From Rheinheimera sp. MM224 (GTDB lineage: Bacteria; Pseudomonadota; Gammaproteobacteria; Enterobacterales; Alteromonadaceae), in contig NZ_OX352320.1 in assembly GCF_947090785.1 (NCBI RefSeq), positions 2,779,001 to 2,843,000 on the forward strand: DNA of 64,000 nucleotides. The letters run 5' to 3'. Below are positions 27,561 to 37,039 of the stretch, in pieces. Positions within the stretch are counted from its first letter, which is position 1; every line of letters starts with the position of its first letter. The notes beneath the pieces are model-generated. The model saw nothing but the letters and a program-made list of their open reading frames with translations, did no database searches and was not told the DNA's origin. Position numbers and translations under genes: made by a program.

Positions 27561-28340
27561 AATATGGCGCAGTGCATTATTGGCGGTATGATTAAGCAGG
27601 GTTATCCGGCTGAAAACATTATTGCCGCCAATCGTAATGCCGAAAAATTAAAGGTCTTGAAAAGCCAGTATAAGATTGAAACCACCACAGACAATATCGA
27701 AGCTGTGACTAAATCTGATGTCATAGTACTGGCGGTGAAACCACAGATGATGGCTGAAGTCTGTCAGCAACTGATAGAGCAAGCGCCAGAATGTCAGGAA
27801 AAACTGTTTATTTCAGTCGCAGCTGGTATTTCTGTCGAGCGTTTTGAACAGTTATTGGGCCAGGTACGTATTATCCGCGCTATGCCTAATACCCCGGCTT
27901 TGGTGGGTTTAGGCGTCACAGGTTTGTTTCCAAGCCGCTGCTCTGTGTACGAGCAATCTTTTACTGAAAAGTTGTTTGCAGGCACAGGCAAAACTGTCTG
28001 GCTGGAAAAAGAGCAGGATATCAACGCCATTATTGCCATCACTGGCAGTGCACCGGCCTATTTTTTCTATTTTATGCAGGCCATGCAACAAGTAGCGCAA
28101 GAACTGGGCTTTGATGAAACGCAGGCCAAAGCTATGGTGGTCCAAACAGCTTTAGGTGCAGCGACCATGGCTAATCAGTCAGAGCTATCTTTTGAAGCTT
28201 TGCGTGCTCAGGTGACGTCCAAAGGTGGCACCACTCACGAAGCTATTGAAACTTTTAGACAACATAATCTTGAAAGCATGGTCAAAGACGCCATGTATGC
28301 AGCGATACGCCGTGCTGAAGAAATGGCAAAAACTCTTTAA
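27525..28340 (+). CDS. proC: pyrroline-5-carboxylate reductase
   Basis: 271 aa. It reduces pyrroline-5-carboxylate to proline with NAD(P)H. The N-terminal Rossmann motif is FIGAGNMAQCIIGG (about residues 8-21), VLAVKPQMM follows near 70, RAMPNTPALVGLG near 121-133 and SKGGTTHEAIETF near 238-250 is the family's C-terminal signature. The length is normal. It is downstream of yggS and 9 bases before yggT. The duplicated start region upstream could influence its translation. Confidence 0.97.
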   Translation: MNDNTVAFIGAGNMAQCIIGGMIKQGYPAENIIAANRNAEKLKVLKSQYKIETTTDNIEAVTKSDVIVLAVKPQMMAEVCQQLIEQAPECQEKLFISVAAGISVERFEQLLGQVRIIRAMPNTPALVGLGVTGLFPSRCSVYEQSFTEKLFAGTGKTVWLEKEQDINAIIAITGSAPAYFFYFMQAMQQVAQELGFDETQAKAMVVQTALGAATMANQSELSFEALRAQVTSKGGTTHEAIETFRQHNLESMVKDAMYAAIRRAEEMAKTL

Positions 28341-28349
28341 GGACTCATA

Positions 28350-28892
28350 ATGACCGAAGCATTCTTTTTTCTGTTAAGCAGCCTAATTAAACTTTATTTG
28401 ATGGTGGTGTTATTACGCATCTGGCTGCAAAGCGCCAAAGCTGATTTTTACAATCCGTTCAGTCAGTTTGTGGTGAAGGCGACTAATCCGGCCATTGTTC
28501 CGCTGCGCCGTTTTCTGCCAAGCATGGGCCCGATCGACACAGCCAGTTGGATCTTCGCTTTTGCTATTTGTGTACTGCATGTGGTGATAGTGCAATTGCT
28601 GCAATTAGGTCAGGTGCTTTATATCTATCTGCCGTTAAGTGCATTGGTATTGCTGATCACCGAAGCGCTGCAACTGGCATTCTGGATTTTAGTGATACGC
28701 GCTTTACTGAGCTGGTTCAGTCAGGGCCGTAATCCGGTAGAACTGGTGATGCACCAATTGACCGAACCTTTATTACGTCCGGTACGCAGAGTGATCCCTG
28801 TGATGGGTGGTTTGGATTTGTCTTTACTGGTGGTGCTTTTAGGTATCCAGTTTATCCAGATTTTATTGAGTAATATGTTACGTGGTTTCTAA
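28350..28892 (+). CDS. yggT: YggT family membrane protein
   Basis: 180 aa with two YGGT repeats, each made of two hydrophobic helices. The first repeat holds NPFSQFVVKATNPAIVPLRRFLPSMGPIDTAS (about residues 35-66); the second holds NPVELVMHQLTEPLLRPVRRVIPVMGGLDLS (about 127-157). The family is linked to osmotic resistance and to division-site membrane functions, without a firm biochemical role. It sits between proC and yggU, and its stop codon directly abuts the yggU ATG. Confidence 0.93.
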   Translation: MTEAFFFLLSSLIKLYLMVVLLRIWLQSAKADFYNPFSQFVVKATNPAIVPLRRFLPSMGPIDTASWIFAFAICVLHVVIVQLLQLGQVLYIYLPLSALVLLITEALQLAFWILVIRALLSWFSQGRNPVELVMHQLTEPLLRPVRRVIPVMGGLDLSLLVVLLGIQFIQILLSNMLRGF

Positions 28893-29183
28893 ATGTTAAC
28901 CCGACTGGCCAATGGCGATGTCCTGCTTCAATTGCATGTGCAGCCAGGCGCCAGTCGTGATCAGTTTTTAGGCCTGCATGGCGATGCCATCAAGGTAGCG
29001 ATTAAAGCACCTCCTGTTGATGGCAAAGCCAATGCGCATTTACAGCAGTTTCTGGCATTGTGTTTTGACGTTCCTAAACGTCAGGTACTGCTGGAAAAAG
29101 GCGAACTGAGCCGGCAGAAAAAATGGCGCATTGTCGCTCCCTGCTCTGTTCCCGATGCCTTACAACCTTATCTGGAGTCCTGA
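28893..29183 (+). CDS. yggU: DUF167 family protein YggU
   Basis: 96 aa. The family pattern is complete: LHVQPGASRDQFLGLHGDAIKVAIKAPPVDGKANAHLQQFLA in the first half and GELSRQKKWRI in the second. The function is unknown; the proteins are small, soluble and widespread. It begins immediately at the yggT stop codon and its own stop overlaps the next start (TGATG), so it is tightly coupled on both sides. Confidence 0.93.
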   Translation: MLTRLANGDVLLQLHVQPGASRDQFLGLHGDAIKVAIKAPPVDGKANAHLQQFLALCFDVPKRQVLLEKGELSRQKKWRIVAPCSVPDALQPYLES

Positions 29184-29608
29184 TGAAATACTATCTGTTG
29201 GCAGCAAGCCTGATTCTGACCCTGTTTATAAACCCGGTTCAGGCTGAACAAAAAAAAGTGCTGGGGCCATGGGATGTGCATTACATCGCCTTTGACAGCA
29301 CCATGCTGGATGCCAAAGTAGCGCAAAGTTACCAGTTGCAACGCAGTAAATACGAAGCAGTGCTGAATATCTCGGTTCTGAATAGCAAGGACCAAAAAGC
29401 ACAACAAGTGCGGATTTCCGGCACAGCTACAGATCTAACTCAAAAGCAGATTGAGCTGACCTTTCGTGAAGTGAAAGAAGGTGACGCCATTTATTATCTG
29501 GCACAGGTGCCGGTGCACGACCAAAAACACCTAAACTTTAAACTGGATATCTGGCAAGGTACAGAAAACCAGAAGTTGGAGTTTTCTCAGGTCTTCTATA
29601 CAGAATAA
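29183..29608 (+). CDS. DUF4426 family secreted protein
   Basis: 141 aa from the ATG at 29183, which overlaps the yggU stop; the frame is open 20 codons earlier inside yggU. A signal peptide (about residues 1-20, ending NPVQA) is followed by a compact beta-rich domain containing GPWDVHYIAFDSTMLDAKVAQSY, the DUF4426 hallmark. The protein is probably periplasmic and its function is unknown. It is the last gene before a terminator in the yggS-proC run; the same neighbour is common in related gammaproteobacteria. Confidence 0.85.
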   Translation: MKYYLLAASLILTLFINPVQAEQKKVLGPWDVHYIAFDSTMLDAKVAQSYQLQRSKYEAVLNISVLNSKDQKAQQVRISGTATDLTQKQIELTFREVKEGDAIYYLAQVPVHDQKHLNFKLDIWQGTENQKLEFSQVFYTE

Positions 29609-29620
29609 TCCTCTTTTTAC

Positions 29621-29645
29621 GGCTCAGTATCCCTGAGCCTTTTTG
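29621..29645 (+). terminator. rho-independent terminator after the DUF4426 gene
   Basis: GGCTCAG-TATCC-CTGAGCC followed by a run of five T, 12 bases after the stop codon. It separates the proC run from rdgB-hemW. Confidence 0.9.
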
Positions 29646-29662
29646 TTTCAAAGGTTTCTCTT

Positions 29663-30277
29663 ATGCATAAACTTGTTTTAGCCACTGGCAATAAAGGCAA
29701 ATTGGCCGAGTTATCTGCCCTTCTCGCACCTTTTGACTGGCAAGTGTTGCCGCAGTCCGATTTTCAGGTGCCGGACGCTATTGAAGATGGCTTAAGTTTT
29801 ATTGAAAACGCGCTGATTAAAGCCCGCCATGCCAGCCGTTTAACCGGCTTACCCGCTGTTGCAGACGATTCAGGTTTAGCTGTGGATGCTTTAGGTGGCG
29901 CGCCTGGTATTTATTCAGCCCGTTATGCCGGTGAGCACGGCAATGATTTAAAAAACCTGCAGCAGTTGCTGGTGGATTTAAAAGATGTACCACAAGGCGT
30001 GCGTGCAGCACAGTTTCACTGTGTATTGGCTTTTGTCCGTCATGCGAACGACCCGGTTCCTGTGATAGCTCATGGTATCTGGCATGGCCAGATTGCTTTT
30101 GACGCTGCAGGTTCAGGTGGTTTTGGCTATGACCCGATATTTTTGCCTGATGATTCGAACGGTAGTGCAGCTGAATTAACCTCAGAGCAGAAAAAGCAGC
30201 TGAGCCACAGAGGCAAAGCCTTGCGCTTATTGGTGTCTTTATTAAAAGGTGAACAACTAAAAGGCGAACAAGGCTGA
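29663..30277 (+). CDS. rdgB: XTP/dITP diphosphatase RdgB
   Basis: 204 aa. It hydrolyses non-canonical purine nucleotides (XTP, dITP, ITP) to keep them out of DNA. The N-terminal substrate motif is [12 protein letters not shown]. Catalytic and metal-binding segments are [38 protein letters not shown] and GGFGYDPIF, with LSHRGKAL near the C-terminus. Its stop codon overlaps the hemW start (TGATG), so the two are co-translated, as often seen in this clade. Confidence 0.97.
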   Translation: MHKLVLATGNKGKLAELSALLAPFDWQVLPQSDFQVPDAIEDGLSFIENALIKARHASRLTGLPAVADDSGLAVDALGGAPGIYSARYAGEHGNDLKNLQQLLVDLKDVPQGVRAAQFHCVLAFVRHANDPVPVIAHGIWHGQIAFDAAGSGGFGYDPIFLPDDSNGSAAELTSEQKKQLSHRGKALRLLVSLLKGEQLKGEQG

Positions 30278-31440
30278 TGAACCTTGCATCGACCATACAG
30301 CTGCAATTGCCGCCGCTGGCACTTTATATTCATATTCCCTGGTGTATTCAAAAATGCCCTTATTGCGACTTTAACTCGCATGCAGTCAAACAAGGCATTC
30401 CGGAGCAGGAATATATCAGCCATTTATTGGCTGATTTACGTCAGGACCTGGGTTACGTACAGGGTCGTGAAATCAGCTCGATTTTTATTGGCGGCGGTAC
30501 GCCCAGCACTTTTACCGGTGAGGGTATTCAGGCCATTTTAGATGGCGTGCGTACGGAGCTTCAGCTGACAAGAGATTGCGAAATCACCATGGAAGCCAAC
30601 CCTGGCACAGTGGAAGCAGCACGTTTTACCGCTTATGTGGCAGCAGGTGTCACACGTTTTTCTATTGGTGTGCAAAGTTTTCAGACAGAACAACTCAAAG
30701 CCTTAGGCCGTATTCATGATTGTGATGAAGCGATAAAAGCAGCACAGCTGGCCGCTACTTTGCCGCTTAAAAGCTTTAACCTGGATTTAATGCACGGCCT
30801 GCCCAATCAGGATGTCACAGGAGCTTTGGCAGATTTACAGCAAGCTATTGATTTAAAACCGCCGCATTTATCCTGGTATCAGTTGACCATTGAACCTAAT
30901 ACCGCCTTCGCGTCTCGCCCTCCTGTGTTGCCGGAAGATGAAGCCTTATGGGATATTCAGGAGCAAGGCCATCAGCTGTTACAACAGCATGGCTACACTC
31001 AGTACGAAATCTCAGCCTATAGCCAGCCTGGTCTGCAATGCAGACATAACCTGAACTACTGGCGTTATGGCGACTACTTAGGTATTGGCTGTGGTGCTCA
31101 TGGCAAAATCACAGTGCCAGAGACAGGTAAAATTATCCGGCCGGTCAAAATCAAACACCCCAAAGGCTATATGGATATCAGCAAAGGTTATCTGGATGAA
31201 AGCACTGAAGTGCAGCCTGATGATCGTGCCTTTGAGTTTTTTATGAACCGCTTTCGTTTACTCGAAGCTTGTCCTAAACAGGATTTCAGCGCTTATACCG
31301 GCTTGCCCATCACATCTGTGGAAGATGCGCTTGCCAAAGCAAAACAACTGGGGTTAATTAACAGCACAGAAACACACTGGCAAATCAGCCCAAAAGGCGC
31401 CAGGTATCTGAACGATTTGCTAGCACTATTTATCGACTAA
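30277..31440 (+). CDS. hemW: radical SAM heme chaperone HemW
   Basis: 387 aa. The iron-sulfur cluster motif CIQKCPYC at about residues 23-30 is followed by CDF rather than the C-x-F of true coproporphyrinogen dehydrogenase HemN variants, and the length is that of HemW. SIFIGGGTPSTF is the SAM-binding GGGTP segment, and EANPG and FSIGVQSFQ are further family markers. HemW transfers heme to target proteins; older annotations name it an oxygen-independent coproporphyrinogen oxidase. It is coupled to rdgB. Confidence 0.93.
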   Translation: MNLASTIQLQLPPLALYIHIPWCIQKCPYCDFNSHAVKQGIPEQEYISHLLADLRQDLGYVQGREISSIFIGGGTPSTFTGEGIQAILDGVRTELQLTRDCEITMEANPGTVEAARFTAYVAAGVTRFSIGVQSFQTEQLKALGRIHDCDEAIKAAQLAATLPLKSFNLDLMHGLPNQDVTGALADLQQAIDLKPPHLSWYQLTIEPNTAFASRPPVLPEDEALWDIQEQGHQLLQQHGYTQYEISAYSQPGLQCRHNLNYWRYGDYLGIGCGAHGKITVPETGKIIRPVKIKHPKGYMDISKGYLDESTEVQPDDRAFEFFMNRFRLLEACPKQDFSAYTGLPITSVEDALAKAKQLGLINSTETHWQISPKGARYLNDLLALFID

Positions 31441-31465
31441 CCATTCATAAAACAAAGGTCTATTT

Positions 31466-33307
31466 ATGTATTTACGTTACTCAGCACTGGCGCTGGCGGT
31501 AAGCTTAGCAACAGTAGCAGGCTGTAAACCGGCCCCTACCCCTATCGATCAAAGCAAAATCATTGAAGCCACTGTGGTTCTGACTGAAAACCAAAAAGCA
31601 GACGCTCTGTTTGAAAGTATTTTCCAGCAATCAGTGGATAACAGCCCGGAAACCCAAACGGGTTTAGGTTTAAAAACCAATTACGACCAATGGGACGATT
31701 TATCTCAGGCACATCGTGATAAAGAGCTGGAGCAAACCAAACAGCAACTGGCTTTAGTACAGGCGCTGAATATGCAAAGCCTCGACAGCGGCCGTCAGTT
31801 GAGTGTGAAATTACTCACCGCAGCCTTGCAGGAAGAGTTGGACGACGCCAAGTGGGACTTGTACAGCTACCCTGTCAACCAAATGTATGGCACTCATTCC
31901 AATGTGCCATCGCTGCTGATTAACCAGCACAGCATTAGCAATGAAAGTGATGCCAAAGCCTATATTGGCCGTTTAAAAGGCGTAACTACCTACTTCAAAC
32001 AGTTAGAGCAACTGCTGCAAGCCCGTGCTGATGCAGGTGTGTTACCACCGAAATTCGTCTTTGCTCATGTGATAGGAGCCAGCCGAAACATTATCAGCGG
32101 CGCACCTTTTGACGGTGGTAATGACAGCACCTTACTGGCAGATTTCCGTGGCAAAGTGCAGGAATTAAAGCTGGAACAAGCTGAAAAAGATTTGCTGATC
32201 AAAGAAGCTGAGCTGGCATTAGTCGGTAGTGTAAAACCAGCGTATGAAAACCTGATCAGTCTGCTTACCACACTGGAAGAAAAAGCTGGTACTGAAGATG
32301 GGGTATGGCGCTTTAAAGATGGCGCTGAGTTTTATGCCACCCGCTTAGCCCGTATTACCACAACCGACTACAGCGCTGAAAAAATTCACCAGTTGGGTTT
32401 ATCTGAAGTGGCGCGTATTCATGATGAAATGAAAACCATCATGAAAAAAGTCGGCTTTAAAGGTGATTTACAACAGTTTTTTGCCTTTATGCGTGACGAT
32501 CCACAGTTTTATTATCCAGATACAGCAGAAGGCAAGGCCGCTTATTTAGCCGAAGCTACCCGTATTATCGATACGATGAAATCGCGTCTGGACGAGCTGT
32601 TTATCGTCAAGCCTAAGGCCGATATGGTGGTCAAAGCGGTAGAGCCGTTCCGTGAGCAATCCGCTGGTAAAGCCTTTTACGAACAACCATCCATGGACGG
32701 CAGCCGCCCTGGTATTTATTACGCCAATCTGTACCGCATGAGTGGTATGCCGAAGTATCAGATGGAAGCTTTGGCTTATCATGAAGGTATTCCAGGCCAC
32801 CATATGCAAATTGCCATAGCGCAGGAGCTGGACAATGTGCCTAAGTTCCGCAAGTTTGGTGGTTACACCGCTTATATCGAAGGTTGGGGTTTATACACTG
32901 AATTCCTGCCAAAAGAGATTGGCATGTATCAGGATCCCTACTCCGACTTCGGCCGTTTAGCCATGGAACTGTGGCGCGCTTGTCGTTTAGTGGTCGACAC
33001 CGGTTTACATGATAAAAAATGGTCTCGCGAGCAAGCGATTCAATACCTGGTCGACAATACGCCAAACTCCAAAGGCGAAGCGGTCAACGCCATTGAACGT
33101 TACATCGTCATGCCTGGACAAGCCACGGCTTACACTGTTGGTATGTTGAAAATGCTGGAACTGCGCGAAAAAGCCAAAACAGCGCTGGGCGACAAGTTCG
33201 ACATCCGCCAATTCCACGACGTAGTACTGAAAAACGGCGCTGTGCCATTGGATGTGCTGGAGCAGTTAGTGGATCAATATATTCAGTCGGCAAAAGCCAA
33301 GGCTTAA
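31466..33307 (+). CDS. DUF885 family lipoprotein
   Basis: 613 aa. The N-terminus has a lipoprotein signal with lipobox VAGC (cysteine near residue 20), so it is likely lipid-anchored facing the periplasm. The DUF885 core runs to the C-terminus and contains YHEGIPGHHMQ (about residues 439-449) and GYTAYIEGWGLYTE, a metallopeptidase-like arrangement of two histidines and a downstream glutamate, and ends in the family segment FHDVVLKNGAVPLDVLEQLV. Zinc-peptidase activity is inferred. A second DUF885-like lipoprotein begins at 63809, and a fragment resembling the C-terminal segment lies at 51545. It is followed by a strong terminator. Confidence 0.88.
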   Translation: MYLRYSALALAVSLATVAGCKPAPTPIDQSKIIEATVVLTENQKADALFESIFQQSVDNSPETQTGLGLKTNYDQWDDLSQAHRDKELEQTKQQLALVQALNMQSLDSGRQLSVKLLTAALQEELDDAKWDLYSYPVNQMYGTHSNVPSLLINQHSISNESDAKAYIGRLKGVTTYFKQLEQLLQARADAGVLPPKFVFAHVIGASRNIISGAPFDGGNDSTLLADFRGKVQELKLEQAEKDLLIKEAELALVGSVKPAYENLISLLTTLEEKAGTEDGVWRFKDGAEFYATRLARITTTDYSAEKIHQLGLSEVARIHDEMKTIMKKVGFKGDLQQFFAFMRDDPQFYYPDTAEGKAAYLAEATRIIDTMKSRLDELFIVKPKADMVVKAVEPFREQSAGKAFYEQPSMDGSRPGIYYANLYRMSGMPKYQMEALAYHEGIPGHHMQIAIAQELDNVPKFRKFGGYTAYIEGWGLYTEFLPKEIGMYQDPYSDFGRLAMELWRACRLVVDTGLHDKKWSREQAIQYLVDNTPNSKGEAVNAIERYIVMPGQATAYTVGMLKMLELREKAKTALGDKFDIRQFHDVVLKNGAVPLDVLEQLVDQYIQSAKAKA

Positions 33308-33337
33308 ACGGACATTTTGCTAATGTTTTGTCTTTCT

Positions 33338-33364
33338 AAGGCGCCCCTGGTGGGCGCCTTTTTT
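33338..33364 (+). terminator. rho-independent terminator of the DUF885 gene
   Basis: AAGGCGCCC-CTGGT-GGGCGCCTT followed by four more T, 30 bases after the stop codon. Confidence 0.93.
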
Positions 33365-33548
33365 ATGCTGAAGGCCATCTGCTGAAATTCTCCCTGAAAC
33401 GCTAAAAGTGACTGTTTCTTAAGCTCAGCTATGGATCAAATAAGGTAAAGCTATTAAACGGATTCGTAACAGGATAGCCGTTCCGTTATGCCGAAAATTT
33501 CTACACACTGTGCCTTATCCCATTATTGTGGCTTAAGGATACGCTTCA

Positions 33549-34673
33549 ATGTTTACCGTTAAAACCTTCAGTACAAATAGAAAACCCTTAGCGCAGCTGT
33601 GTCTGGCTTTATCTTTTTCAGGGATCCTGGCCTGCGGCACGGCACAGGCAGAGACAGCACCTTCAAGCTTCGACAACCCTATTATTAAATACGATACCAA
33701 AAACCCAACCAATGAAGTGGGCGACTTGATCTACACAGCAGACCCGGCCGCTTTGGTACTTGATGACACTTTGTATCTGTATAGCACCCACGATGAGGCG
33801 GTACCGGATGGCAAAGATTATCGCATGTACGACTACAGGCTTTGGACCAGTAAAGACTTAGTCAACTGGCAAAACAAAGGTGCTGTATTTCGCTACTCAG
33901 ACTTTCCGTGGGCCAGAGGAGATCAAAAAACCGGCAACGCTTACGCTCATCACGTGATCCACCGTAAAGATGCTTCGGGTAAGTCTAAATACTATTTTTA
34001 TGCCGCAGTAGAAGGCGGACAAACCGAAGGGAAATTTGGCTTTTCTATTGGCGTGGCGGTATCGGATAACCCTGAAGGCCCTTTTAAAGACGCACGCGGT
34101 ATGCCGATGATTTTGCTGGAAGATACAGCAAAGGATAAAGATCACACCTGGCGCAATATAGACCCGGCCGTATTTATTGATGATGACGGCAAAGCCTACC
34201 TGTATTGGGGTAACCAGCAGTTATGGTGGGTTGAGCTTGAAGCCGATTTAGTCCATCTGAAAGGCGAAAGCTACAGCCTGGATGCAGAAGGCAAGATGCA
34301 AAACCGCGATACCAGCAAGGTCAAAATTCATGCTGTCGATACCTTACCGAATTTCGAAGAAGGCCCTTATCTTTCAAAACATAACGGTATCTATTATTTG
34401 GTTTATGCGGCGGGTTTTCCGGAAAGCTTAGCCTATGCCACCAGCTCATCCGCCTCAGGCCCATGGAAATACCAGGGCATCATTATGGAACCTCTGCCTA
34501 ACACCACCACTATCCACCCGGCTATGTTTGATTTTAAAGGCAACACCTATCTCGCTTATCACAGCGCTGACCTGCCGGGAGGAGGCAATTACCGGCGATC
34601 AGTCAGCCTCGACCGAGTGTATTTCAATAAAGACGGCACTATTAAACCTATAGTGAGAACCTCAAAGAAATAG
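33549..34673 (+). CDS. glycoside hydrolase family 43 protein, secreted
   Basis: 374 aa. A signal peptide (about 1-35, ending GTAQAE) exports it. The five-bladed propeller fold of GH43 is indicated by the three acidic motifs in order: YTADPAALVL (general base Asp, about residue 62), NIDPAVFID (modulating Asp, about 202), and NFEEGPYLSK (general acid Glu, about 269). GH43 enzymes act on alpha-L-arabinofuranosyl or beta-D-xylosyl linkages in arabinan, arabinoxylan or pectin side chains; the exact substrate is not readable here. It heads four same-strand genes for secreted polysaccharide-active proteins. An AAGGATACG ribosome-binding region precedes the ATG. Confidence 0.9.
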   Translation: MFTVKTFSTNRKPLAQLCLALSFSGILACGTAQAETAPSSFDNPIIKYDTKNPTNEVGDLIYTADPAALVLDDTLYLYSTHDEAVPDGKDYRMYDYRLWTSKDLVNWQNKGAVFRYSDFPWARGDQKTGNAYAHHVIHRKDASGKSKYYFYAAVEGGQTEGKFGFSIGVAVSDNPEGPFKDARGMPMILLEDTAKDKDHTWRNIDPAVFIDDDGKAYLYWGNQQLWWVELEADLVHLKGESYSLDAEGKMQNRDTSKVKIHAVDTLPNFEEGPYLSKHNGIYYLVYAAGFPESLAYATSSSASGPWKYQGIIMEPLPNTTTIHPAMFDFKGNTYLAYHSADLPGGGNYRRSVSLDRVYFNKDGTIKPIVRTSKK

Positions 34674-34719
34674 CCCGAACCATCTGTTTATTCAGAAGAT
34701 AAAAAAGGAAAGGAATGAG

Positions 34720-35679
34720 ATGAAAGATTCAACTATAAATCGCAGCTCGTCAGGCTTGAATAAGTTTCGACAAGGCTTTCTGCTGGCAGCTTGTTTGTTC
34801 ACAGCGCAGGCGGTTGCTCAATCAAACGACGTCATGACTCCCATCACATCGCCCGATCAGAGCAATGCGATAGAGCTTGGTACAGGTCCACTGCCTGATG
34901 CCAAGGCACAAGAATCCTGGCATTCGCAGTATGGCAGCAGATTTGCGCGTAACGTCACAGTAGCCACCCTGACCCCATTTCTGCCCGATGCAAAAATAGC
35001 CAGCGGCGCAGCTGTGATTGTGGCACCTGGTGGTGGTTTTCGCACTTTATCCATGGACAACGAAGGCTGGGATGTCGCCAAAGCTCTGGCGAAGCAAGGT
35101 GTTGCAGCTTTTGTGCTGAAATACAGATTAAATCAAACACCGGCCGATATGGCAGCCTTTGAGCAAGAAATGGTGCAGATGTTTTCCGGTACTGCCCGCC
35201 GCCCGCCCCGCCCTGATCCGGCCGAAATGGTGAAACGTCTGGCACCACAACTAGAAGATTCAAGCGCGGCCTTTGCCCTGATCCGCAAACGCGCCACCGA
35301 ATGGAAAATCGATCCGGACCGTATTGGCATGATAGGTTTTTCCGCCGGCGCTATGCTGACTATGGCAACGACACTGGTAGGTAAAGACACTAAACCTGCT
35401 TTTATCGCCAATATCTACGGCCCTTTGGCTGAAGTGGCAGTTCCAGCCGATGCGCCACCACTCTTTGTTGCCCTTGCCGCAGATGATCCTTTTTTCGCTA
35501 ATGGTGACTTTGGCCTGATTAAAAGCTGGCAGCTAGCCAAGAAGCCGGTCGAGTTTCACTTTTACGAGCAAGGGGGTCACGGCTTTGGTATGTATCCGAA
35601 AGACACCACTAGTACTGGCTGGTTTAGTGCCTTCAGTAGCTGGTTAAAGATGCACGACATGATGAAACCTAAAGCCTAA
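34720..35679 (+). CDS. secreted alpha/beta-hydrolase, probable polysaccharide esterase
   Basis: 319 aa. A signal peptide (about 1-34, ending AVAQS) is followed by an alpha/beta-hydrolase fold. The oxyanion region VAPGGGFRTLSMDNEG is at about 101-116, the nucleophile S208 is in GFSAG, the aspartate is in ALAADDPFF, and the histidine is in GGHGFGMYP. This resembles acetyl or feruloyl esterases that work with xylan- and pectin-degrading enzymes. It starts 46 bases after the GH43 gene with AGGAAAGGAATGAG upstream. Its place between two glycosidase genes supports an esterase acting on substituted polysaccharide; the acyl group is unknown. Confidence 0.82.
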   Translation: MKDSTINRSSSGLNKFRQGFLLAACLFTAQAVAQSNDVMTPITSPDQSNAIELGTGPLPDAKAQESWHSQYGSRFARNVTVATLTPFLPDAKIASGAAVIVAPGGGFRTLSMDNEGWDVAKALAKQGVAAFVLKYRLNQTPADMAAFEQEMVQMFSGTARRPPRPDPAEMVKRLAPQLEDSSAAFALIRKRATEWKIDPDRIGMIGFSAGAMLTMATTLVGKDTKPAFIANIYGPLAEVAVPADAPPLFVALAADDPFFANGDFGLIKSWQLAKKPVEFHFYEQGGHGFGMYPKDTTSTGWFSAFSSWLKMHDMMKPKA

Positions 35680-35728
35680 AAGCCAGGCGGCTAATCTGGC
35701 CGCCTCCTGTGCATTCACGAAATCGTTA

Positions 35729-35760
35729 CTGTAGGGGCGTCCCTTGTCGGCGCCCGTTTT
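35729..35760. repeat. short dispersed hairpin repeat, copy 1
   Basis: CTGTAGGGGCGTCCC-TTGTC-GGCGCCCG followed by TTTT. The same unit recurs at 51596-51629 with few changes. It folds as a GGGCG/CGCCC stem and lies in the gap after the esterase gene, so it may act as a terminator. Confidence 0.65.
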
Positions 35761-35838
35761 CAGATGATCTGCCGGGCTCCTCAATAAATCCGCATCACAT
35801 GGGGCCGATGTAAAGCAAGCAATCAAGAGACATTCATA

Positions 35839-37023
35839 ATGAGAACTATAAAAACCATACTTTTAGGCGGGCTATTTATTTTCACCCCTTTTTCTCACGC
35901 CGATTTTGTGGACGACTTTAATACTAAATCAGTAGCAGGCTGGCAAACCTCGACCGGAGATGGCGAGGCGCAGTTAAAATTTATACCCATGGATGGTTTT
36001 GCTCGTATGCAGGTCGATGCAACTCAGGATCAACACAATATCTATTGGACCATTATCAAACGCGATATTGCCCAGTCCCTGGATATGGAAAAGCTGAAAA
36101 GCCCAAACTACGAATTACGCGTGGAAGCTCGCGTACGCCCCAGCCATTCACCGCGGCGGGTCAACTTTATGATCAACACACAGCGCACCACGGATTATCA
36201 CGAGCATTTACGTGAATATGATCTGGGCCAGACTGCGGACTGGCAAGTGATCAGTATGACGACGCGCAACCTGGATGCAGTCGCTGGTGATCAAGTGAAT
36301 ATACAACTTGGAGTCACAGATTGGGGGCCAGGCGAATATCACTTAGATGTAGATTATTTTCGCGCTGAAGTGGTTCCAGTGAAGAATGCAAAACCGGATC
36401 TAGGCGAGCCTCTTGTTTATCATCCTCCTATCCCTGCACTTAAAAGCTTCACACAGCATCTGAAGGTAAAGCACGATGCAACTATTAACTCCGCATTCCC
36501 TTTAGTGAATTTCAATAAGTGGACATCCGACAATACACGCGTTTTAACAGTGAGCGCAGGGCAATACCCACTGCTGCGCTGGGACTTACAAAGCCTTCGC
36601 GGCCAAAAAGCCAATGGCGCTGGCGTCTTGGAGCTAACCACCCAGTCGCTGCAAAAAGGGGGCGACTATAGAGGCGCTTTGGGTGAAGATTTTGGTATTG
36701 AGTTCGATAAAGTAAGGGTGTTTGAAGTTTTCGGCGGCGATGAAAACTGGCAACAAAATACTGTCACCTTCAACAGTTTTACTCAGGGCAAAGATCTGCA
36801 ATCGACCATAAACGGCCAAATGATTTTTGATACAGAGGTTGCTCAAGCTCAGGGGAAAACCCTGGTGACTATCCCGCGCCCCGTATTGCAACGCCTGCTC
36901 GATGGCACCACACGCGGACTCTTGCTGCAGCCACTAGGAGCGCTTGAAGTGTCGTTCTACGACTCAGAGCACGGCGATGGCAATCAAGCCCCTACATTGC
37001 ATTTCAGTAGCAGCGCGCAATAA
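35839..37023 (+). CDS. secreted protein with carbohydrate-binding-like modules, unknown function
   Basis: 394 aa. A signal peptide (about 1-21, ending FSHA) is followed by two beta-rich halves. The first (about 22-175, DFVDDFNTKSVAGWQTSTGDGEA...) looks like a jelly-roll carbohydrate-binding domain, ending with GVTDWGPGEYHLDVDYFRAE. The second (about 200-390) with NFNKWTSDNTRVLTVSAGQYPLLRWDL resembles beta-sandwich modules attached to polysaccharide lyases and glycosidases. No catalytic motif was recognised. It lies between the esterase and the GH140-like gene, 16 bases before the latter. A binding or novel enzyme role in the same substrate pathway is inferred from neighbours only. Confidence 0.7.
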   Translation: MRTIKTILLGGLFIFTPFSHADFVDDFNTKSVAGWQTSTGDGEAQLKFIPMDGFARMQVDATQDQHNIYWTIIKRDIAQSLDMEKLKSPNYELRVEARVRPSHSPRRVNFMINTQRTTDYHEHLREYDLGQTADWQVISMTTRNLDAVAGDQVNIQLGVTDWGPGEYHLDVDYFRAEVVPVKNAKPDLGEPLVYHPPIPALKSFTQHLKVKHDATINSAFPLVNFNKWTSDNTRVLTVSAGQYPLLRWDLQSLRGQKANGAGVLELTTQSLQKGGDYRGALGEDFGIEFDKVRVFEVFGGDENWQQNTVTFNSFTQGKDLQSTINGQMIFDTEVAQAQGKTLVTIPRPVLQRLLDGTTRGLLLQPLGALEVSFYDSEHGDGNQAPTLHFSSSAQ

Positions 37024-37039
37024 AGAGCTGAGGCCCCCC

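Noticed and set aside
29817..30296. Minus-strand frame of 159 codons over rdgB
   Set aside because: It is the reverse strand of a clear RdgB gene with intact motifs.
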